Shown: positions 1-9,018, counted from the first letter of the stretch. The stretch is 64,000 nt of DNA from Sphingobacterium sp. UBA5670 (GCF_002420705.1 NZ_DIIM01000018.1:159982-223981), one strand, 5' to 3'. Translations and numbers: made by a program. Notes: generated from the sequence alone by a model not told the origin.

Positions 1-7
1 TGCGCGT

Positions 8-847
8 ATGGTTGAGTTAACCGATAAAATAATAGCAATGATAAGTTTTGAAGAGTTGGAAGAAATTATTGATGTAGTCAAAAATCTTCATGGCTATGAT
101 GTGTCCGGTTATACAAGAGCTTCCCTAAAAAGACGTGTGACCAGAATATTGGAACTCAACAAGCTCAATCTACAGGAGTTAAAGTCGAATCTAATCAACC
201 AGCCCGGATTCAGCACTTATTTTCTGCAGGAAATCACAGTCAATGTTACTGAAATGTTCAGGGATCCGGAATTCTATAAAGCTGTAAAGACAGATGTGTT
301 TCCCTATTTGGCAACTTATCCGCATATTAAACTTTGGAGTGCTGGCTGTTCAACCGGCGAAGAAGTATATTCTTTGGCAATCTTATTAGAAGAAGCTAAT
401 CTCTACCAACGTGCGTTTATTTATGGTACCGATATTAACGGCAAAGTATTAGAAAAAGCAAAACGTGGCATTTATTCTCTCGCAAAGGTAAAGGAATACT
501 CCGAAAATTTCATTAAAACGGAACCCAAAAACTCATTGTCGGAATATTATACAGCGATGTACAATGCCGCCACCATTAATAATAGTCTTAAAAAAAATGT
601 GCTTTTTTCCATGCATAGCCTTGTCTCTGATGGCGTATTTAATGAATTTCAACTGATTACCTGCCGTAACGTACTGATCTATTTTGACACTGAATTGCAA
701 AATAAAGTGCTAGATTTATTCTATCACTCACTTTGCCATCTAGGTTTCTTATGTTTGGGGGCCAAAGAATCTCTGATTAATTATAGAGACGCCGCTAAAT
801 TCAAGATCGTAAACAAAAAACAAAATATTTACCAAAAAATTGGGTAG
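8..847 (+). CDS. cheR: CheR-type protein-glutamate O-methyltransferase
   Basis: S-adenosylmethionine-dependent methyltransferase of the CheR family, which methylates glutamates on signalling proteins. At 279 residues it has the usual family length. The N-terminal all-helical CheR_N region (about 12-75) is followed by the Rossmann methyltransferase domain. That domain has the SAM loop WSAGCSTGEEVYSLAI near residue 112, the acidic TDIN motif near 142 and the CRNVLIYF motif near 222. No TPR or PAS domain is attached. The stop lies 6 nt before the cheB ATG and the hybrid kinase follows, so the three form one transcription unit. The unit probably continues off the left edge, since the gene begins 8 nt into the window. 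A second in-frame ATG 30 nt downstream is possible. In Bacteroidota such CheR/CheB pairs usually accompany sensor kinases rather than flagellar chemotaxis; no flagellar or MCP gene is visible here. Confidence 0.9.
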   Translation: MVELTDKIIAMISFEELEEIIDVVKNLHGYDVSGYTRASLKRRVTRILELNKLNLQELKSNLINQPGFSTYFLQEITVNVTEMFRDPEFYKAVKTDVFPYLATYPHIKLWSAGCSTGEEVYSLAILLEEANLYQRAFIYGTDINGKVLEKAKRGIYSLAKVKEYSENFIKTEPKNSLSEYYTAMYNAATINNSLKKNVLFSMHSLVSDGVFNEFQLITCRNVLIYFDTELQNKVLDLFYHSLCHLGFLCLGAKESLINYRDAAKFKIVNKKQNIYQKIG

Positions 848-853
848 TACGTG

Positions 854-1414
854 ATGGCAAGAAAAATTCTTTTGTTGGCGGGATCTGCAGGTGGATTTAG
901 TGTGATTCTAAATATCCTAAAGTCACTGGAGCGACCGATCCTTATACCTGTGATTGTCATTGTACACAGAAATCCCAAATATGCTTCAAGTATTGAAGAT
1001 ACTCTTTCCAAAGCGCTTGTTCAGAAAATAAAAACCGCAGACGATAAGGAAGCGATAGAAGATGGAACGATTTACTTTGCTCCTGCAGGCTATCATCTTT
1101 TGGTTGAACCAGACTATAGCTTCTCTTTGGATATCTCGGAACCTGTGCAATATTCAAGACCTTCTATTGATGTGACTTTTGAATCTGTAGCCGAAATATA
1201 TAAAGAGAATTGCACAGCGATCTTATTTTCCGGGGCGAATCAGGATGGGGCACAAGGATTACTCATGATAAAACGATACGGAGGAAAAACATTCGTACAA
1301 GACCCTGCAACTGCTGAAGTTCCCATTATGCCCGAAGCAGCAGTTCAACTCAATGCACAGGAACGCATTTTGAGCATTCAGGAAATAAAAGATTACATCA
1401 AGCAATTGACTTAA
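854..1414 (+). CDS. cheB: Stand-alone CheB-type protein-glutamate methylesterase
   Basis: Catalytic domain of the CheB family, which removes methyl groups added by CheR. The 186 residues cover only the methylesterase domain; the receiver domain that normally regulates CheB is absent. The Ser-His-Asp triad is visible, numbered from the preceding in-frame GTG at 851: Ser12 in AGSAGGF, His39 in VIVHRNP and Asp132 in SGANQDGAQG. The start is either that GTG or the ATG at 854, which is preferred. It follows cheR by 6 nt and precedes the hybrid kinase by 22 nt, so co-transcription is likely. Without a fused receiver, its control may come from the REC domains of the next gene; this is inference. Confidence 0.88.
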   Translation: MARKILLLAGSAGGFSVILNILKSLERPILIPVIVIVHRNPKYASSIEDTLSKALVQKIKTADDKEAIEDGTIYFAPAGYHLLVEPDYSFSLDISEPVQYSRPSIDVTFESVAEIYKENCTAILFSGANQDGAQGLLMIKRYGGKTFVQDPATAEVPIMPEAAVQLNAQERILSIQEIKDYIKQLT

Positions 1415-1436
1415 AATTGTATTTAGATTTGCTATA

Positions 1437-3038
1437 ATGAAGAAGGTAAATATATTGATTGTCGATGATAAAATTGAAAATATTATCAGTCTGACGGCAT
1501 TGCTGGAAGATATTGAAAATATAAATATAGTAACGAGTACAGATCCTAACGAAGCTTTAAAAATCTGCTGGAAAGAGGATATTGATTTAGCACTTGTTGA
1601 TGTACAAATGCCAGAAATCAATGGCTTTGAATTTGTTTCCTTCCTAAAGAAGAATCCAAAGACAAATCACATTATCCCCATCATGGTAACAGCGATTTCA
1701 AAAGAAGACAAGTACCTCATTCAGGGCCTTAATAGCGGCGCTGTGGATTATTTATATAAACCCCTTAATCCGGAAGCAACCATCGCAAAGGTCAAATCTT
1801 TTGTTCAGCAATTACTTATACAACAAGAAATTAAAGAGAAAAATATAGCTTTGGAAGAATCAAAGCAGGCTATTCTCAAGGCGAAGGAAGAAGCCGATCT
1901 TGCCAGAAAATCCAAGGAGACCTTCCTGGCCAATATGAGCCATGAGATTCGTACCCCCATTAACGGCATTATGGGGATAACACAGATGCTCAAAAACTCC
2001 CAGCTCAGCGTAGAGCAGGAAAACTGGATCAATAAACTGGACTCAGCCTCACAAAACCTGCTGACCATTATCAACGATATACTGGATCTTTCGAAAGTTG
2101 ATTCGGGAATGATGAAACTTAATATGGAGTCTACCTCCGTACATGATATTACTGATGATTTAAATAATCTCTTTATCGATAAAGCCAACTACAAAGGTCT
2201 GGATTTTTCGATCGATGTTGACGAGCGGATCACGAGCTATTTCTTAACAGATCCATTACGGCTGAAACAGATATTGACGAACTTTATTTCCAATAGTTTT
2301 AAGTTTACTGCAGAAGGCTCAGTTACCCTAAAAATTCAGCTTATCACAGAAGACAACCAGTCGATCTGTTTACGTTTTCAAGTTATAGATACCGGAATAG
2401 GCATTGTTGAAGACGCACTGGAAAAGATATTTATCGCTTTTGAACAAGGAGAGGACAGTATCACCAAAAAATTTGGCGGTACAGGATTGGGTCTTGCAAT
2501 CGTGAAACGAATTGCAGCATTACTCAACGGTCGGGTCTTTGCGTCGAGTGAATATGGTAAGGGAAGTATATTTTCCTTTGAGTGTACTTTCGACAAAATC
2601 AAAGACAAGCCGGTAGAAAAGGAAACGCAGGTACTCTATACGGAATTACCAAAATTCAATTTCCCAATGATCCTTATCGCTGAAGATAATGAATTAAACA
2701 GCTTTATGCTGGCAAATATCCTTAAAAGTTGGAACTGTGATATCACTTTGGCGACCAATGGACTCATTGCATTAGAAGAAATTAATAAGAAAAAAATTGA
2801 TCTGGTGTTTATGGATGCTCATATGCCCCTCATGAGTGGCTTTGAAGCAATCAAAGAAATACGCCGTAACGCAAATCCTATTATTGCTAATATGCCTATT
2901 ATCTCCATTTCAGCTTCTGTACTGCAAGCTGAACAACAGGAAGCACTGGATGCTGGGGCCAATGAAGTTGTTGGAAAGCCATTCGATCCTATCAAATTAT
3001 ATAAAACAATTGATACTTTATTGTCAAAATTGAAATGA
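1437..3038 (+). CDS. Hybrid histidine kinase, REC-HisKA-HATPase-REC
   Basis: Cytoplasmic two-component hybrid kinase of 533 residues with no membrane segment and no recognisable ligand-binding domain. Domain order: receiver 1 (about 3-122, phospho-acceptor Asp55 in LALVD, Lys109 in YKP), a short coiled-coil linker (125-160), the HisKA dimerisation domain with His169 in ANMSHEIRTP, the HATPase domain (N box FISNSFKFT, G1 DTGIGI, G2 FGGTGLGLAI), and receiver 2 (about 410-530, Asp460 in VFMDAHMP). All phospho-transfer residues are present. The last gene of the cheR-cheB unit, it probably takes its input through receiver 1 from another kinase, with output to an unlinked regulator or through cheR/cheB. 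The family is certain; the stimulus is unknown. Confidence 0.92.
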   Translation: MKKVNILIVDDKIENIISLTALLEDIENINIVTSTDPNEALKICWKEDIDLALVDVQMPEINGFEFVSFLKKNPKTNHIIPIMVTAISKEDKYLIQGLNSGAVDYLYKPLNPEATIAKVKSFVQQLLIQQEIKEKNIALEESKQAILKAKEEADLARKSKETFLANMSHEIRTPINGIMGITQMLKNSQLSVEQENWINKLDSASQNLLTIINDILDLSKVDSGMMKLNMESTSVHDITDDLNNLFIDKANYKGLDFSIDVDERITSYFLTDPLRLKQILTNFISNSFKFTAEGSVTLKIQLITEDNQSICLRFQVIDTGIGIVEDALEKIFIAFEQGEDSITKKFGGTGLGLAIVKRIAALLNGRVFASSEYGKGSIFSFECTFDKIKDKPVEKETQVLYTELPKFNFPMILIAEDNELNSFMLANILKSWNCDITLATNGLIALEEINKKKIDLVFMDAHMPLMSGFEAIKEIRRNANPIIANMPIISISASVLQAEQQEALDAGANEVVGKPFDPIKLYKTIDTLLSKLK

Positions 3039-3212
3039 TAGTTTCAATTTATCAATGAAATCATTAATTTTAAACCATTAACAAAACATATTGATGTGGT
3101 TTGTCATAGAATCGACTCCGAAAAGGAAAAATCTGTAATAACCCCATCCCCCAACCGCTGAGGGCAGCGTAAATGCCTAAAATAAATAAAAGATAAACAA
3201 ACAATCATTCTA

Positions 3213-3746
3213 ATGAAAAAACTTTTTATGATACCAGCAGTTGCAGTTGCTTTATCAATTGCTTCTTGTGGTGGAAACAGTGACAAGTCTGCAAAATCGA
3301 CTGGTACAGAAGCAGCGCCTTCAACAGAAAACCAAGCAACAGAAACAGTGCCTGGCATTGAGAACGTAGCAATTTCCAACAGCTTATCTTTAGAAGGTAA
3401 CGATCAGATGAAATACGATAAGGATTTGTTCCGTGTAAAAGCTGGTGAGCCTGTGGAATTATCTTTCAAAAATGCGGGTACGATGCCAAAAGAATCGATG
3501 GGACACAATGTTGTTATCCTAAAACCAGGTGTTGATCTTCCAACTTTCGGTGCTGAGGCTGCAGCAGCAGCGGCAGATGAATATATTCCAAAATCTGCAT
3601 TATCTTCTATTGTTTCACACACGAAATTATTAGGACCTGGAGAAACTGACAAGATCACTTTTACACTAGAAAAAGGAGTTTATACCTTTATCTGTAGTTT
3701 CCCTGGACACTATGGTGTTATGCAAGGAAAAATCGTTGCAGAATAA
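3213..3746 (+). CDS. Azurin/plastocyanin-like blue copper lipoprotein
   Basis: Secreted electron-transfer protein with a type 1 copper site. The N-terminus is a lipoprotein signal peptide with a lipobox ending at Cys19 (SIASC), followed by a Ser/Thr/Glu-rich linker to about residue 48. The cupredoxin domain (50-177) shows the azurin ligand set: His98 in MGHNVV, then Cys161, His166 and Met170 in CSFPGHYGVM. The sequence between the ligands, including TMPKESMGHN and the alanine-rich stretch, also matches azurin rather than plastocyanin. It probably shuttles electrons in the periplasm between a quinol-oxidising complex and a terminal oxidase; an oxidase operon lies 58 kb away. It is monocistronic: 174 nt from the upstream gene, and followed by a strong hairpin. 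Confidence 0.9.
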   Translation: MKKLFMIPAVAVALSIASCGGNSDKSAKSTGTEAAPSTENQATETVPGIENVAISNSLSLEGNDQMKYDKDLFRVKAGEPVELSFKNAGTMPKESMGHNVVILKPGVDLPTFGAEAAAAAADEYIPKSALSSIVSHTKLLGPGETDKITFTLEKGVYTFICSFPGHYGVMQGKIVAE

Positions 3747-3757
3747 AAAACAAGCAC

Positions 3758-3789
3758 AAAAGGATATTCAACCCCATGGATATCCTTTT
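3758..3789 (+). terminator. Hairpin terminator after the azurin-like gene
   Basis: A perfect 10-bp inverted repeat (aaaaggatat with atatcctttt) is extended by three further pairs, one of them a wobble, around a 6-nt loop. It begins 12 nt after the stop codon. The 3' arm ends in TTTT followed by ATTATA, a moderate T tract. Confidence 0.6.
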
Positions 3790-3931
3790 ATTATACCGAA
3801 TATGTCTCTTTAAGTAGCCAATCCATTCCTTCAAATGCTACATATTTCGCGGTCTTTTATCAAAAAAATGTAAAGTAAGACTCTTTGACCATAAATCGTA
3901 AGTTTTGATTTCCTATCCCATTAATAATCAT

Positions 3932-3939
3932 TAAATTTG
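3932..3939 (+). promoter_or_regulatory. Bacteroidota -7 element, first lpdA
   Basis: TAAATTTG matches the TAnnTTTG -7 consensus of Bacteroidota sigma factor and would give a leader of about 20 nt before the ATG at 3966. No convincing -33 element was found at the expected spacing. Confidence 0.5.
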
Positions 3940-3965
3940 TGGTACAAAAAAATAAAACGTAATCA

Positions 3966-5372
3966 ATGCAATACGACGTAATTGTAATCGGAAGTGGTCC
4001 AGGCGGATATGTAGGAGCTATCCGTTGTGCCCAATTAGGATTAAAAACAGCTGTTATTGAAAAATATAGCACATTTGGTGGTACTTGTCTTAACGTTGGA
4101 TGTATTCCTTCTAAAGCGCTTTTAGATTCATCGGAGCATTACCACAATGCTGCCCACAATTTTGATGCATTCGGCATCAGCCTGAAAGACCTAAAAGTAG
4201 ACATGGCAAAGATGATTGCTCGTAAAGACGATGTCATTGCCCAAAATACTGCCGGTATCACTTTCTTATTCAAAAAGAATAAAATTGACAGTTTTCAAGG
4301 TGTAGGTTCATTTGTAGACAAAAACACCATCAAAATAACAAAAGCTGATGGTTCTACAGAACAGCTAACAGCTAAAAATGTAATTATCGCAACAGGATCA
4401 AAACCAACATCTTTACCTTTCTTACCTGTTGATAAAAAAAGAATTATTACTTCTACTGAAGCCCTCAACCTAAAAGAGATCCCTAAACATCTTATTGTTA
4501 TCGGCGGCGGTGTTATTGGTTTAGAGTTAGGTTCAGTTTATGCTCGACTAGGTTCAAAAGTTTCCGTTGTTGAATTCGCAAAATCTATCATTGGAACAAT
4601 GGACGGCGGCTTAGGAAAGGAATTGCAACGTGTTTTGAAAAAATCATTGGGTATGGAATTCTATTTAGGGCACAAAGTAACTGGAGCTTCAGCAAAAGGT
4701 AAAGTCGTAAAAGTAACTGCAGAGGATCCAAAAGGACAAGAAATCACTTTAGAGGGAGATTATTGTATTGTAGCCGTAGGACGTACAGCGTATTCTGAAG
4801 GTCTAGGATTAGAAAACATTGGCATTACTTTAGAAGAAAGAGGTAAGAAAATCCCTGTTAATGCACATCTTGAAACGCCTGTACAAGGTGTTTTTGCAAT
4901 CGGTGATGTCATCACAGGGGCCATGTTAGCACATAAAGCTGAGGACGAAGGAGTTTACGTAGCAGAATATATTGCAGGCCAAAAACCACATATCGATTAC
5001 AATTTGATTCCTGGTGTTGTTTATACCTGGCCTGAAGTTGCCTCTGTCGGAAAGACTGAAGAACAACTTAAGGAGGCTGGCGTGAAATACAAAGCTGGAT
5101 CGTTTTCTTTCAAAGCTTCTGGCCGTGCAAAAGCATCAGGTGATACAGATGGTTTTGTCAAAGTATTAGCTGACGCTACCACTGACGAAGTGTTAGGAGT
5201 ACATATGATCGGTCCTCGTGCCGCTGACATGATCGGTGAGGCTACAGTAGCCATGGAATACCGCGCATCTGCAGAAGATATCGCGCGTATCTGCCATGCA
5301 CATCCGACCTATACTGAAGCTATTAAAGAGGCAGCACTCGCAGCTACAGCAAATAGAGCAATACACGCTTAG
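3966..5372 (+). CDS. lpdA: Dihydrolipoyl dehydrogenase (paralogue 1)
   Basis: E3 component of 2-oxoacid dehydrogenase complexes and the glycine cleavage system: an FAD flavoprotein that reoxidises protein-bound dihydrolipoamide with NAD+. At 468 residues it is typical in length. The FAD-binding GSGPGG motif is at residues 9-14, the redox-active disulfide Cys41/Cys46 in GGTCLNVGCIP, the NAD-binding Rossmann motif IGGGVIGLELG near 180, and the interface His446/Glu451 pair in HAHPTYTEA. No E1 or E2 gene is adjacent, so it probably serves complexes encoded elsewhere. A second paralogue lies 1.2 kb downstream. It has its own promoter-like element, ends at a strong hairpin and appears monocistronic. 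Confidence 0.95.
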   Translation: MQYDVIVIGSGPGGYVGAIRCAQLGLKTAVIEKYSTFGGTCLNVGCIPSKALLDSSEHYHNAAHNFDAFGISLKDLKVDMAKMIARKDDVIAQNTAGITFLFKKNKIDSFQGVGSFVDKNTIKITKADGSTEQLTAKNVIIATGSKPTSLPFLPVDKKRIITSTEALNLKEIPKHLIVIGGGVIGLELGSVYARLGSKVSVVEFAKSIIGTMDGGLGKELQRVLKKSLGMEFYLGHKVTGASAKGKVVKVTAEDPKGQEITLEGDYCIVAVGRTAYSEGLGLENIGITLEERGKKIPVNAHLETPVQGVFAIGDVITGAMLAHKAEDEGVYVAEYIAGQKPHIDYNLIPGVVYTWPEVASVGKTEEQLKEAGVKYKAGSFSFKASGRAKASGDTDGFVKVLADATTDEVLGVHMIGPRAADMIGEATVAMEYRASAEDIARICHAHPTYTEAIKEAALAATANRAIHA

Positions 5373-5393
5373 GCGGTAAACATAACATATTCG

Positions 5394-5419
5394 AGGGGAA
5401 AAGGAAACTTTTCCCCTTT
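5394..5419 (+). terminator. Rho-independent terminator after lpdA
   Basis: A 10-bp stem (aggggaaaag against cttttcccct) is capped by a GAAA tetraloop and followed by TT, 21 nt after the lpdA stop. A GNRA-capped stem of this kind is very stable and should separate lpdA from the thioesterase gene. Confidence 0.8.
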
Positions 5420-5439
5420 GTCATAACTACCTATACACG

Positions 5440-5847
5440 ATGAATTTTTACACAAGAAAATGGGTCAAACCCGAAGATCTAAATCCCAATGGAACATTAT
5501 TTGGCGGAACATTATTACGTTGGATCGATGAAGAGGCTGTAATTTATGCGATCGTCCAACTGGGAAACCCCAAAGTGGTTACCAAATTTATTTCAGAAAT
5601 AAACTTTGTGAGTTCAGCTAAACAGGGTGACATCCTGGAACTGGGCATCGAGGCGATCAACTTTGGAACAACATCCTTAACAATGCGCTGTGAGGTTAGA
5701 AATAAAATATCCAGAAAAACAATCCTATCAATCGACAAATTGGTGTTTGTAAACCTCGATGAGGATGGTAATCCGGTTCCACACGGGAAGGATAGCATTA
5801 CCTATGCTTATATGGGGATCGAGAAGACAGGTAGAAGAGATGATTAA
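5440..5847 (+). CDS. Hotdog-fold acyl-CoA thioesterase (YciA-like)
   Basis: Hydrolyses acyl-CoA to free acid and CoA in the cytoplasm. The 135 residues form a single hotdog domain. The segment LNPNGTLFGGTLLRWIDE at 14-31 is the characteristic helix-entry motif, containing the Asn/Gly and acidic catalytic residues of the YciA/BACH branch. The following GNPKVVTKFISEINF segment is also typical. The start lies 20 nt after the terminator hairpin of lpdA and no operon partner is evident. Chain-length preference cannot be read from the sequence. A stem-loop overlaps its stop codon. Confidence 0.85.
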   Translation: MNFYTRKWVKPEDLNPNGTLFGGTLLRWIDEEAVIYAIVQLGNPKVVTKFISEINFVSSAKQGDILELGIEAINFGTTSLTMRCEVRNKISRKTILSIDKLVFVNLDEDGNPVPHGKDSITYAYMGIEKTGRRDD

Positions 5848-5870
5848 ACATCTCTCCCCTGTCTTTATTA
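5824..5870 (+). terminator. Stem-loop overlapping the thioesterase stop codon
   Basis: An 8-bp outer stem (aagacagg/cctgtctt) and a 7-bp inner stem (agagatg/catctct) are separated by a small asymmetric bulge, with the TAA stop in the loop. Several Ts follow (TTATTATTT). It may terminate the thioesterase transcript; the T tract is imperfect. Confidence 0.45.
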
Positions 5871-5994
5871 TTTGATGTCTCCCGTAAAGGATACGGACAC
5901 ATTTATTGGCCCATAAAATGCATACTATTGTTTTACGCTATTCTAGACTTAATTCCGTGCAAAAATTCATGCATTAGAATTCTTATAGAAAAAA

Positions 5995-6294
5995 CTAAGA
6001 CCCCTGTCTTTTTCCTTCAATTTCTTTTTTCAGATCCAATTCTACCCAAAAGCCTAAAATAGGTACTAAAGAAGCGAGGAAATATTTAATCGCTTTTAAA
6101 ATTGGCCATTTATATTCAACAGTTGACATAATCAGCATAACCACAAATATAACGACAAAGAAGCCATGGATAGAGCCTGCAATTTTGACGGCTTCTGGGA
6201 TCCCTGCCAAATATTTCAAAGGCATAGCAATAAAAAACAAGCAAATAGTAGAGATTGCTTCCCACAAGGCGATCTGTCTGAATATTCTTAACAT
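5995..6294 (-). CDS. DUF3817 small membrane protein
   Basis: A 99-residue integral membrane protein with three hydrophobic segments (about 10-30, 38-58 and 70-88). The segment FIAMPLKYLAGIPEA at 22-36 is the DUF3817 signature, shared with proteins of the YdzA type. The C-terminus is charged (DLKKEIEGKRQ) and probably cytoplasmic. Function is unknown across the family. It is flanked by plus-strand genes on both sides and so is a single-gene unit. The ATG at 6294 aligns with the usual family start, MLRIFRxIALWE. Confidence 0.8.
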   Translation of the reverse strand: MLRIFRQIALWEAISTICLFFIAMPLKYLAGIPEAVKIAGSIHGFFVVIFVVMLIMSTVEYKWPILKAIKYFLASLVPILGFWVELDLKKEIEGKRQGS

Positions 6295-6463
6295 AATGAT
6301 AAACTGTATATTGTGAGATTCAAAAATAAGACTCTAAATGTGGTTTGTCTATTATTTTTCCCCCTTTTACCAAGATGTGACATTAACCCAAGAACAAGGT
6401 CAGTGTTTTATCAGAAACCGCCAATTTTACAATAAATAGTTCAGATTCATCAGAAAAAATGCG

Positions 6464-6471
6464 TACTTTTG
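6464..6471 (+). promoter_or_regulatory. Bacteroidota -7 element, second lpdA
   Basis: TACTTTTG matches TAnnTTTG and would give a leader of about 62 nt before the ATG at 6540. It supports the 6540 start over a TTG at 6495, although both lie downstream of the element. Confidence 0.45.
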
Positions 6472-6539
6472 AATGAATATATGCTTCCTATATTTTGATA
6501 TCTGAAGCTATAACACTCAACTACAGAATATTTATTTAT

Positions 6540-7928
6540 ATGAATTACGACATCATTGTAATCGGTAGTGGTCCAGGCGGGTATGTTGCTGCCATTAGAG
6601 CCGCTCAGTTAGGGTTCAAAACAGCGATTATTGAACGCGAATCATTAGGCGGAATCTGTCTAAACTGGGGCTGTATCCCTACAAAAGCATTATTGAAAAG
6701 TGCTCAGGTATTTGAATATTTAAACCATGCCGCTGATTACGGCATCAATGTTCAAGGTGGTGAGGCTGATTTTGAAGCTATAGTCAAAAGAAGTCGCGGG
6801 GTTGCTGAAGGAATGAGTAAAGGTATTCAGTTCTTGATGAAAAAGAATAAAATCGACGTTATCAATGGAACTGCAAAAATTAAAAAAGGTGGTAAAATCG
6901 ATGTAAAAGGCGCAGACGGTTCTACTAAAGAATATTCGGCAAAACATACCATCCTAGCGACTGGTGCACGTTCTCGTGAATTGCCTAATTTACCTCAGGA
7001 CGGTAAAAAAATCATCGGTTACCGTCAGGCAATGACACTTCCTAAACAACCAAAATCTCTAGTTGTTGTAGGGTCGGGTGCTATTGGCGTTGAGTTTGCT
7101 TATTTCTATAATGCAATCGGAACCAAAGTAACTATCGTTGAATTTATGGATAGAATCGTTCCTGTTGAAGATGAAGAAATCTCAAAACAATTAGAGAAAA
7201 GCTTAAAGAAACAGGGCATTAATATCCTTACTAAATCAGAAGTACAATCTGTAGATACATCTGGAGAATTGAGCAAGGTTTCGATCAAAACAGAAAAAGG
7301 TGTTGAAGTTATCGAAGCGGAAGTTGTATTATCTGCTGTAGGTATTGCTCCTAATATCGAAAACATCGGCTTGGAAGAGGTTGGTGTAAAGACTGATCGT
7401 GGACGTGTCGTTGTAGATGACTTCTACAAAACAAACATCGAAGGTGTATATGCTATCGGTGACATTGTTAAAGGCCAAGCCTTGGCGCACGTTGCTTCGG
7501 CAGAAGGTATCACCTGCGTTGAAAAGATCAAAGGTCTACACGTTGAACCTATTGATTACAACAATATCCCTGGTTGTACGTATTGCTCTCCAGAAATTGC
7601 TTCTGTAGGTTATACTGAAAAAGCAGCAAAAGAAGCCGGCTATGAAATTAAAGTTGGTAAATTCCCATTCTCAGCCTCAGGAAAAGCTTCAGCTGCTGGC
7701 GCGAAAGATGGCTTTGTCAAAGTGATCTTTGACGCTAAATATGGTGAATTCCTAGGTGCACACCTAATTGGTGCTAATGTAACCGAAATGATTGCAGAGG
7801 TGGTGGTTGCCCGTAAATTGGAAACAACAGGCCATGAAATGATTAAAACGATACATCCTCACCCAACAATGAGTGAAGCGATTATGGAAGCTTGTGCTGA
7901 TGCTTACGGTGAGGTAATTCACTTATAG
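6540..7928 (+). CDS. lpdA: Dihydrolipoyl dehydrogenase (paralogue 2)
   Basis: Second E3-type flavoprotein, 462 residues. FAD motif GSGPGG at 9-14, redox pair Cys40/Cys45 in GGICLNWGCIPTKALL, NAD-binding motif VVGSGAIGVEFA near 175, and the C-terminal HPHPTMSE motif (His441, Glu446). The open frame reaches a TTG at 6495, but the ATG at 6540 gives the standard MNYDIIVIGSGPGG start and is preferred. It differs from paralogue 1 around the disulfide (NWGCIPTKALLKS versus NVGCIPSKALL). The NWGCIPTKALL version is common in pyruvate-dehydrogenase-type E3s, so the two may serve different E2 partners; this is inference. It is followed by a strong terminator. Confidence 0.94.
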   Translation: MNYDIIVIGSGPGGYVAAIRAAQLGFKTAIIERESLGGICLNWGCIPTKALLKSAQVFEYLNHAADYGINVQGGEADFEAIVKRSRGVAEGMSKGIQFLMKKNKIDVINGTAKIKKGGKIDVKGADGSTKEYSAKHTILATGARSRELPNLPQDGKKIIGYRQAMTLPKQPKSLVVVGSGAIGVEFAYFYNAIGTKVTIVEFMDRIVPVEDEEISKQLEKSLKKQGINILTKSEVQSVDTSGELSKVSIKTEKGVEVIEAEVVLSAVGIAPNIENIGLEEVGVKTDRGRVVVDDFYKTNIEGVYAIGDIVKGQALAHVASAEGITCVEKIKGLHVEPIDYNNIPGCTYCSPEIASVGYTEKAAKEAGYEIKVGKFPFSASGKASAAGAKDGFVKVIFDAKYGEFLGAHLIGANVTEMIAEVVVARKLETTGHEMIKTIHPHPTMSEAIMEACADAYGEVIHL

Positions 7929-7951
7929 TATTTGTAGCAACTTAATAAACT

Positions 7952-7987
7952 AAAAAGGGGAAAGTCTAATGATTTTCCCCTTTTTAA
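7952..7987 (+). terminator. Terminator after the second lpdA
   Basis: Stem of aaaaaggggaaa with tttccccttttt around a short loop, beginning 24 nt after the stop. The A-rich left flank and T-rich right flank make it usable in both directions, which suits the convergent LacI-type gene that ends at 8014. Confidence 0.8.
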
Positions 7988-8013
7988 TTTTATTAAGTAA
8001 CAGATAAATGTGA

Positions 8014-9018
8014 TTACATAACTAGCCTCGACTTAAAGACGATCTGTTGGTCCACAATTTCTGTATTGTCAATCCGATCAAATAAAATTTCAGCCGCCTT
8101 GCGCGCCTGCATCCCCGGAAATTGTTCAATGCGTCCCATCGGTGGATTTTCCATATACTGCCACAGGGGATAGTTGGCATAACTAATAAAGAAAATATCT
8201 TGATTTAAGACAAGGCCTTTTTGTCGGGCTGCTTTCATCAGATCAAGTGTGACAAAATCATTAAAAGAGATAATCGCAGAAGGGCGCTCGGACATCGCAA
8301 ATATACTGTCCATCGCTTTTTCATTTCCCTCTGTACTCAAATCTGTTTCGATGATATTTTTCTCCAAAATGTCCATATCATTCCTTTTCATAGCGGATAG
8401 ATAAGCTACCTTTCTATCTTCACTTGCAGGTAATGTTTTCGGTCCATTTACAAGTGCGATGACTTTATGCCCGCGTGCTACAAAAGCATCGACAGCTTCG
8501 TTCATCCCGGTAGAAAGATCACTCTGCACTTTATTGATATTAGGCAAACTAGGCACACAGTCAAAGAAGACAATCGGAATTCCAGAAGCTTCCAACTTTT
8601 CGATAAACTCCAAATTGGTTGTCTTTTTACCTATAGACATTAAAATCCCGTCGACACGGTGGTTTTTAAACGTTTTCAAGATCTGCTCTTCACGATCCGG
8701 ATCATCCAACGATTGGCCCATCAAAACAGTATATCGATGTTCTGATGCAACATTTTCAATTTCACTGATCGCAAACGAAAAAAATGGCTCCGACAGACTC
8801 GGCAAGATCACAGCAATAGTGAATGTCTTACGTTGCTTGAAGAATATAGCTGTTTGATTGGGTTCATAATTCAATTCTTCGGCCATTTTTTTAACTCGCA
8901 TTGTTGTTACCAATCCAATACTGGGGTGATCATTCAATGCTCTAGAAACTGTCGAAGGACTGATTTTCAGCTTCTTGGCAATTTCTTTAATCGTGGCAGG
9001 CTTGTTCACTTTATTCAT
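8014..9018 (-). CDS. LacI/GalR-family transcriptional regulator
   Basis: DNA-binding repressor or activator that responds to a small ligand, probably a sugar. The N-terminal LacI helix-turn-helix with hinge helix is clear: TIKEIAKKLKISPSTVSRAL, then a typical hinge ending near NYEPN. It is followed by a periplasmic-binding-protein-like domain (IAVILPSLSEPFF through the C-terminus). The start is set at the ATG giving MNKVNKPATIKE; the frame can extend to an ATG at 9066 (16 more residues) without added family similarity. No catabolic genes adjoin it on the minus strand, so its regulon cannot be inferred. An inverted repeat upstream may be its own operator. Confidence 0.9.
   Translation of the reverse strand: MNKVNKPATIKEIAKKLKISPSTVSRALNDHPSIGLVTTMRVKKMAEELNYEPNQTAIFFKQRKTFTIAVILPSLSEPFFSFAISEIENVASEHRYTVLMGQSLDDPDREEQILKTFKNHRVDGILMSIGKKTTNLEFIEKLEASGIPIVFFDCVPSLPNINKVQSDLSTGMNEAVDAFVARGHKVIALVNGPKTLPASEDRKVAYLSAMKRNDMDILEKNIIETDLSTEGNEKAMDSIFAMSERPSAIISFNDFVTLDLMKAARQKGLVLNQDIFFISYANYPLWQYMENPPMGRIEQFPGMQARKAAEILFDRIDNTEIVDQQIVFKSRLVM

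Noticed and set aside
6495..6540. TTG-initiated extension of the second lpdA
   Set aside because: The extra 15 residues are hydrophobic and absent from the family; the ATG at 6540 gives the standard start.
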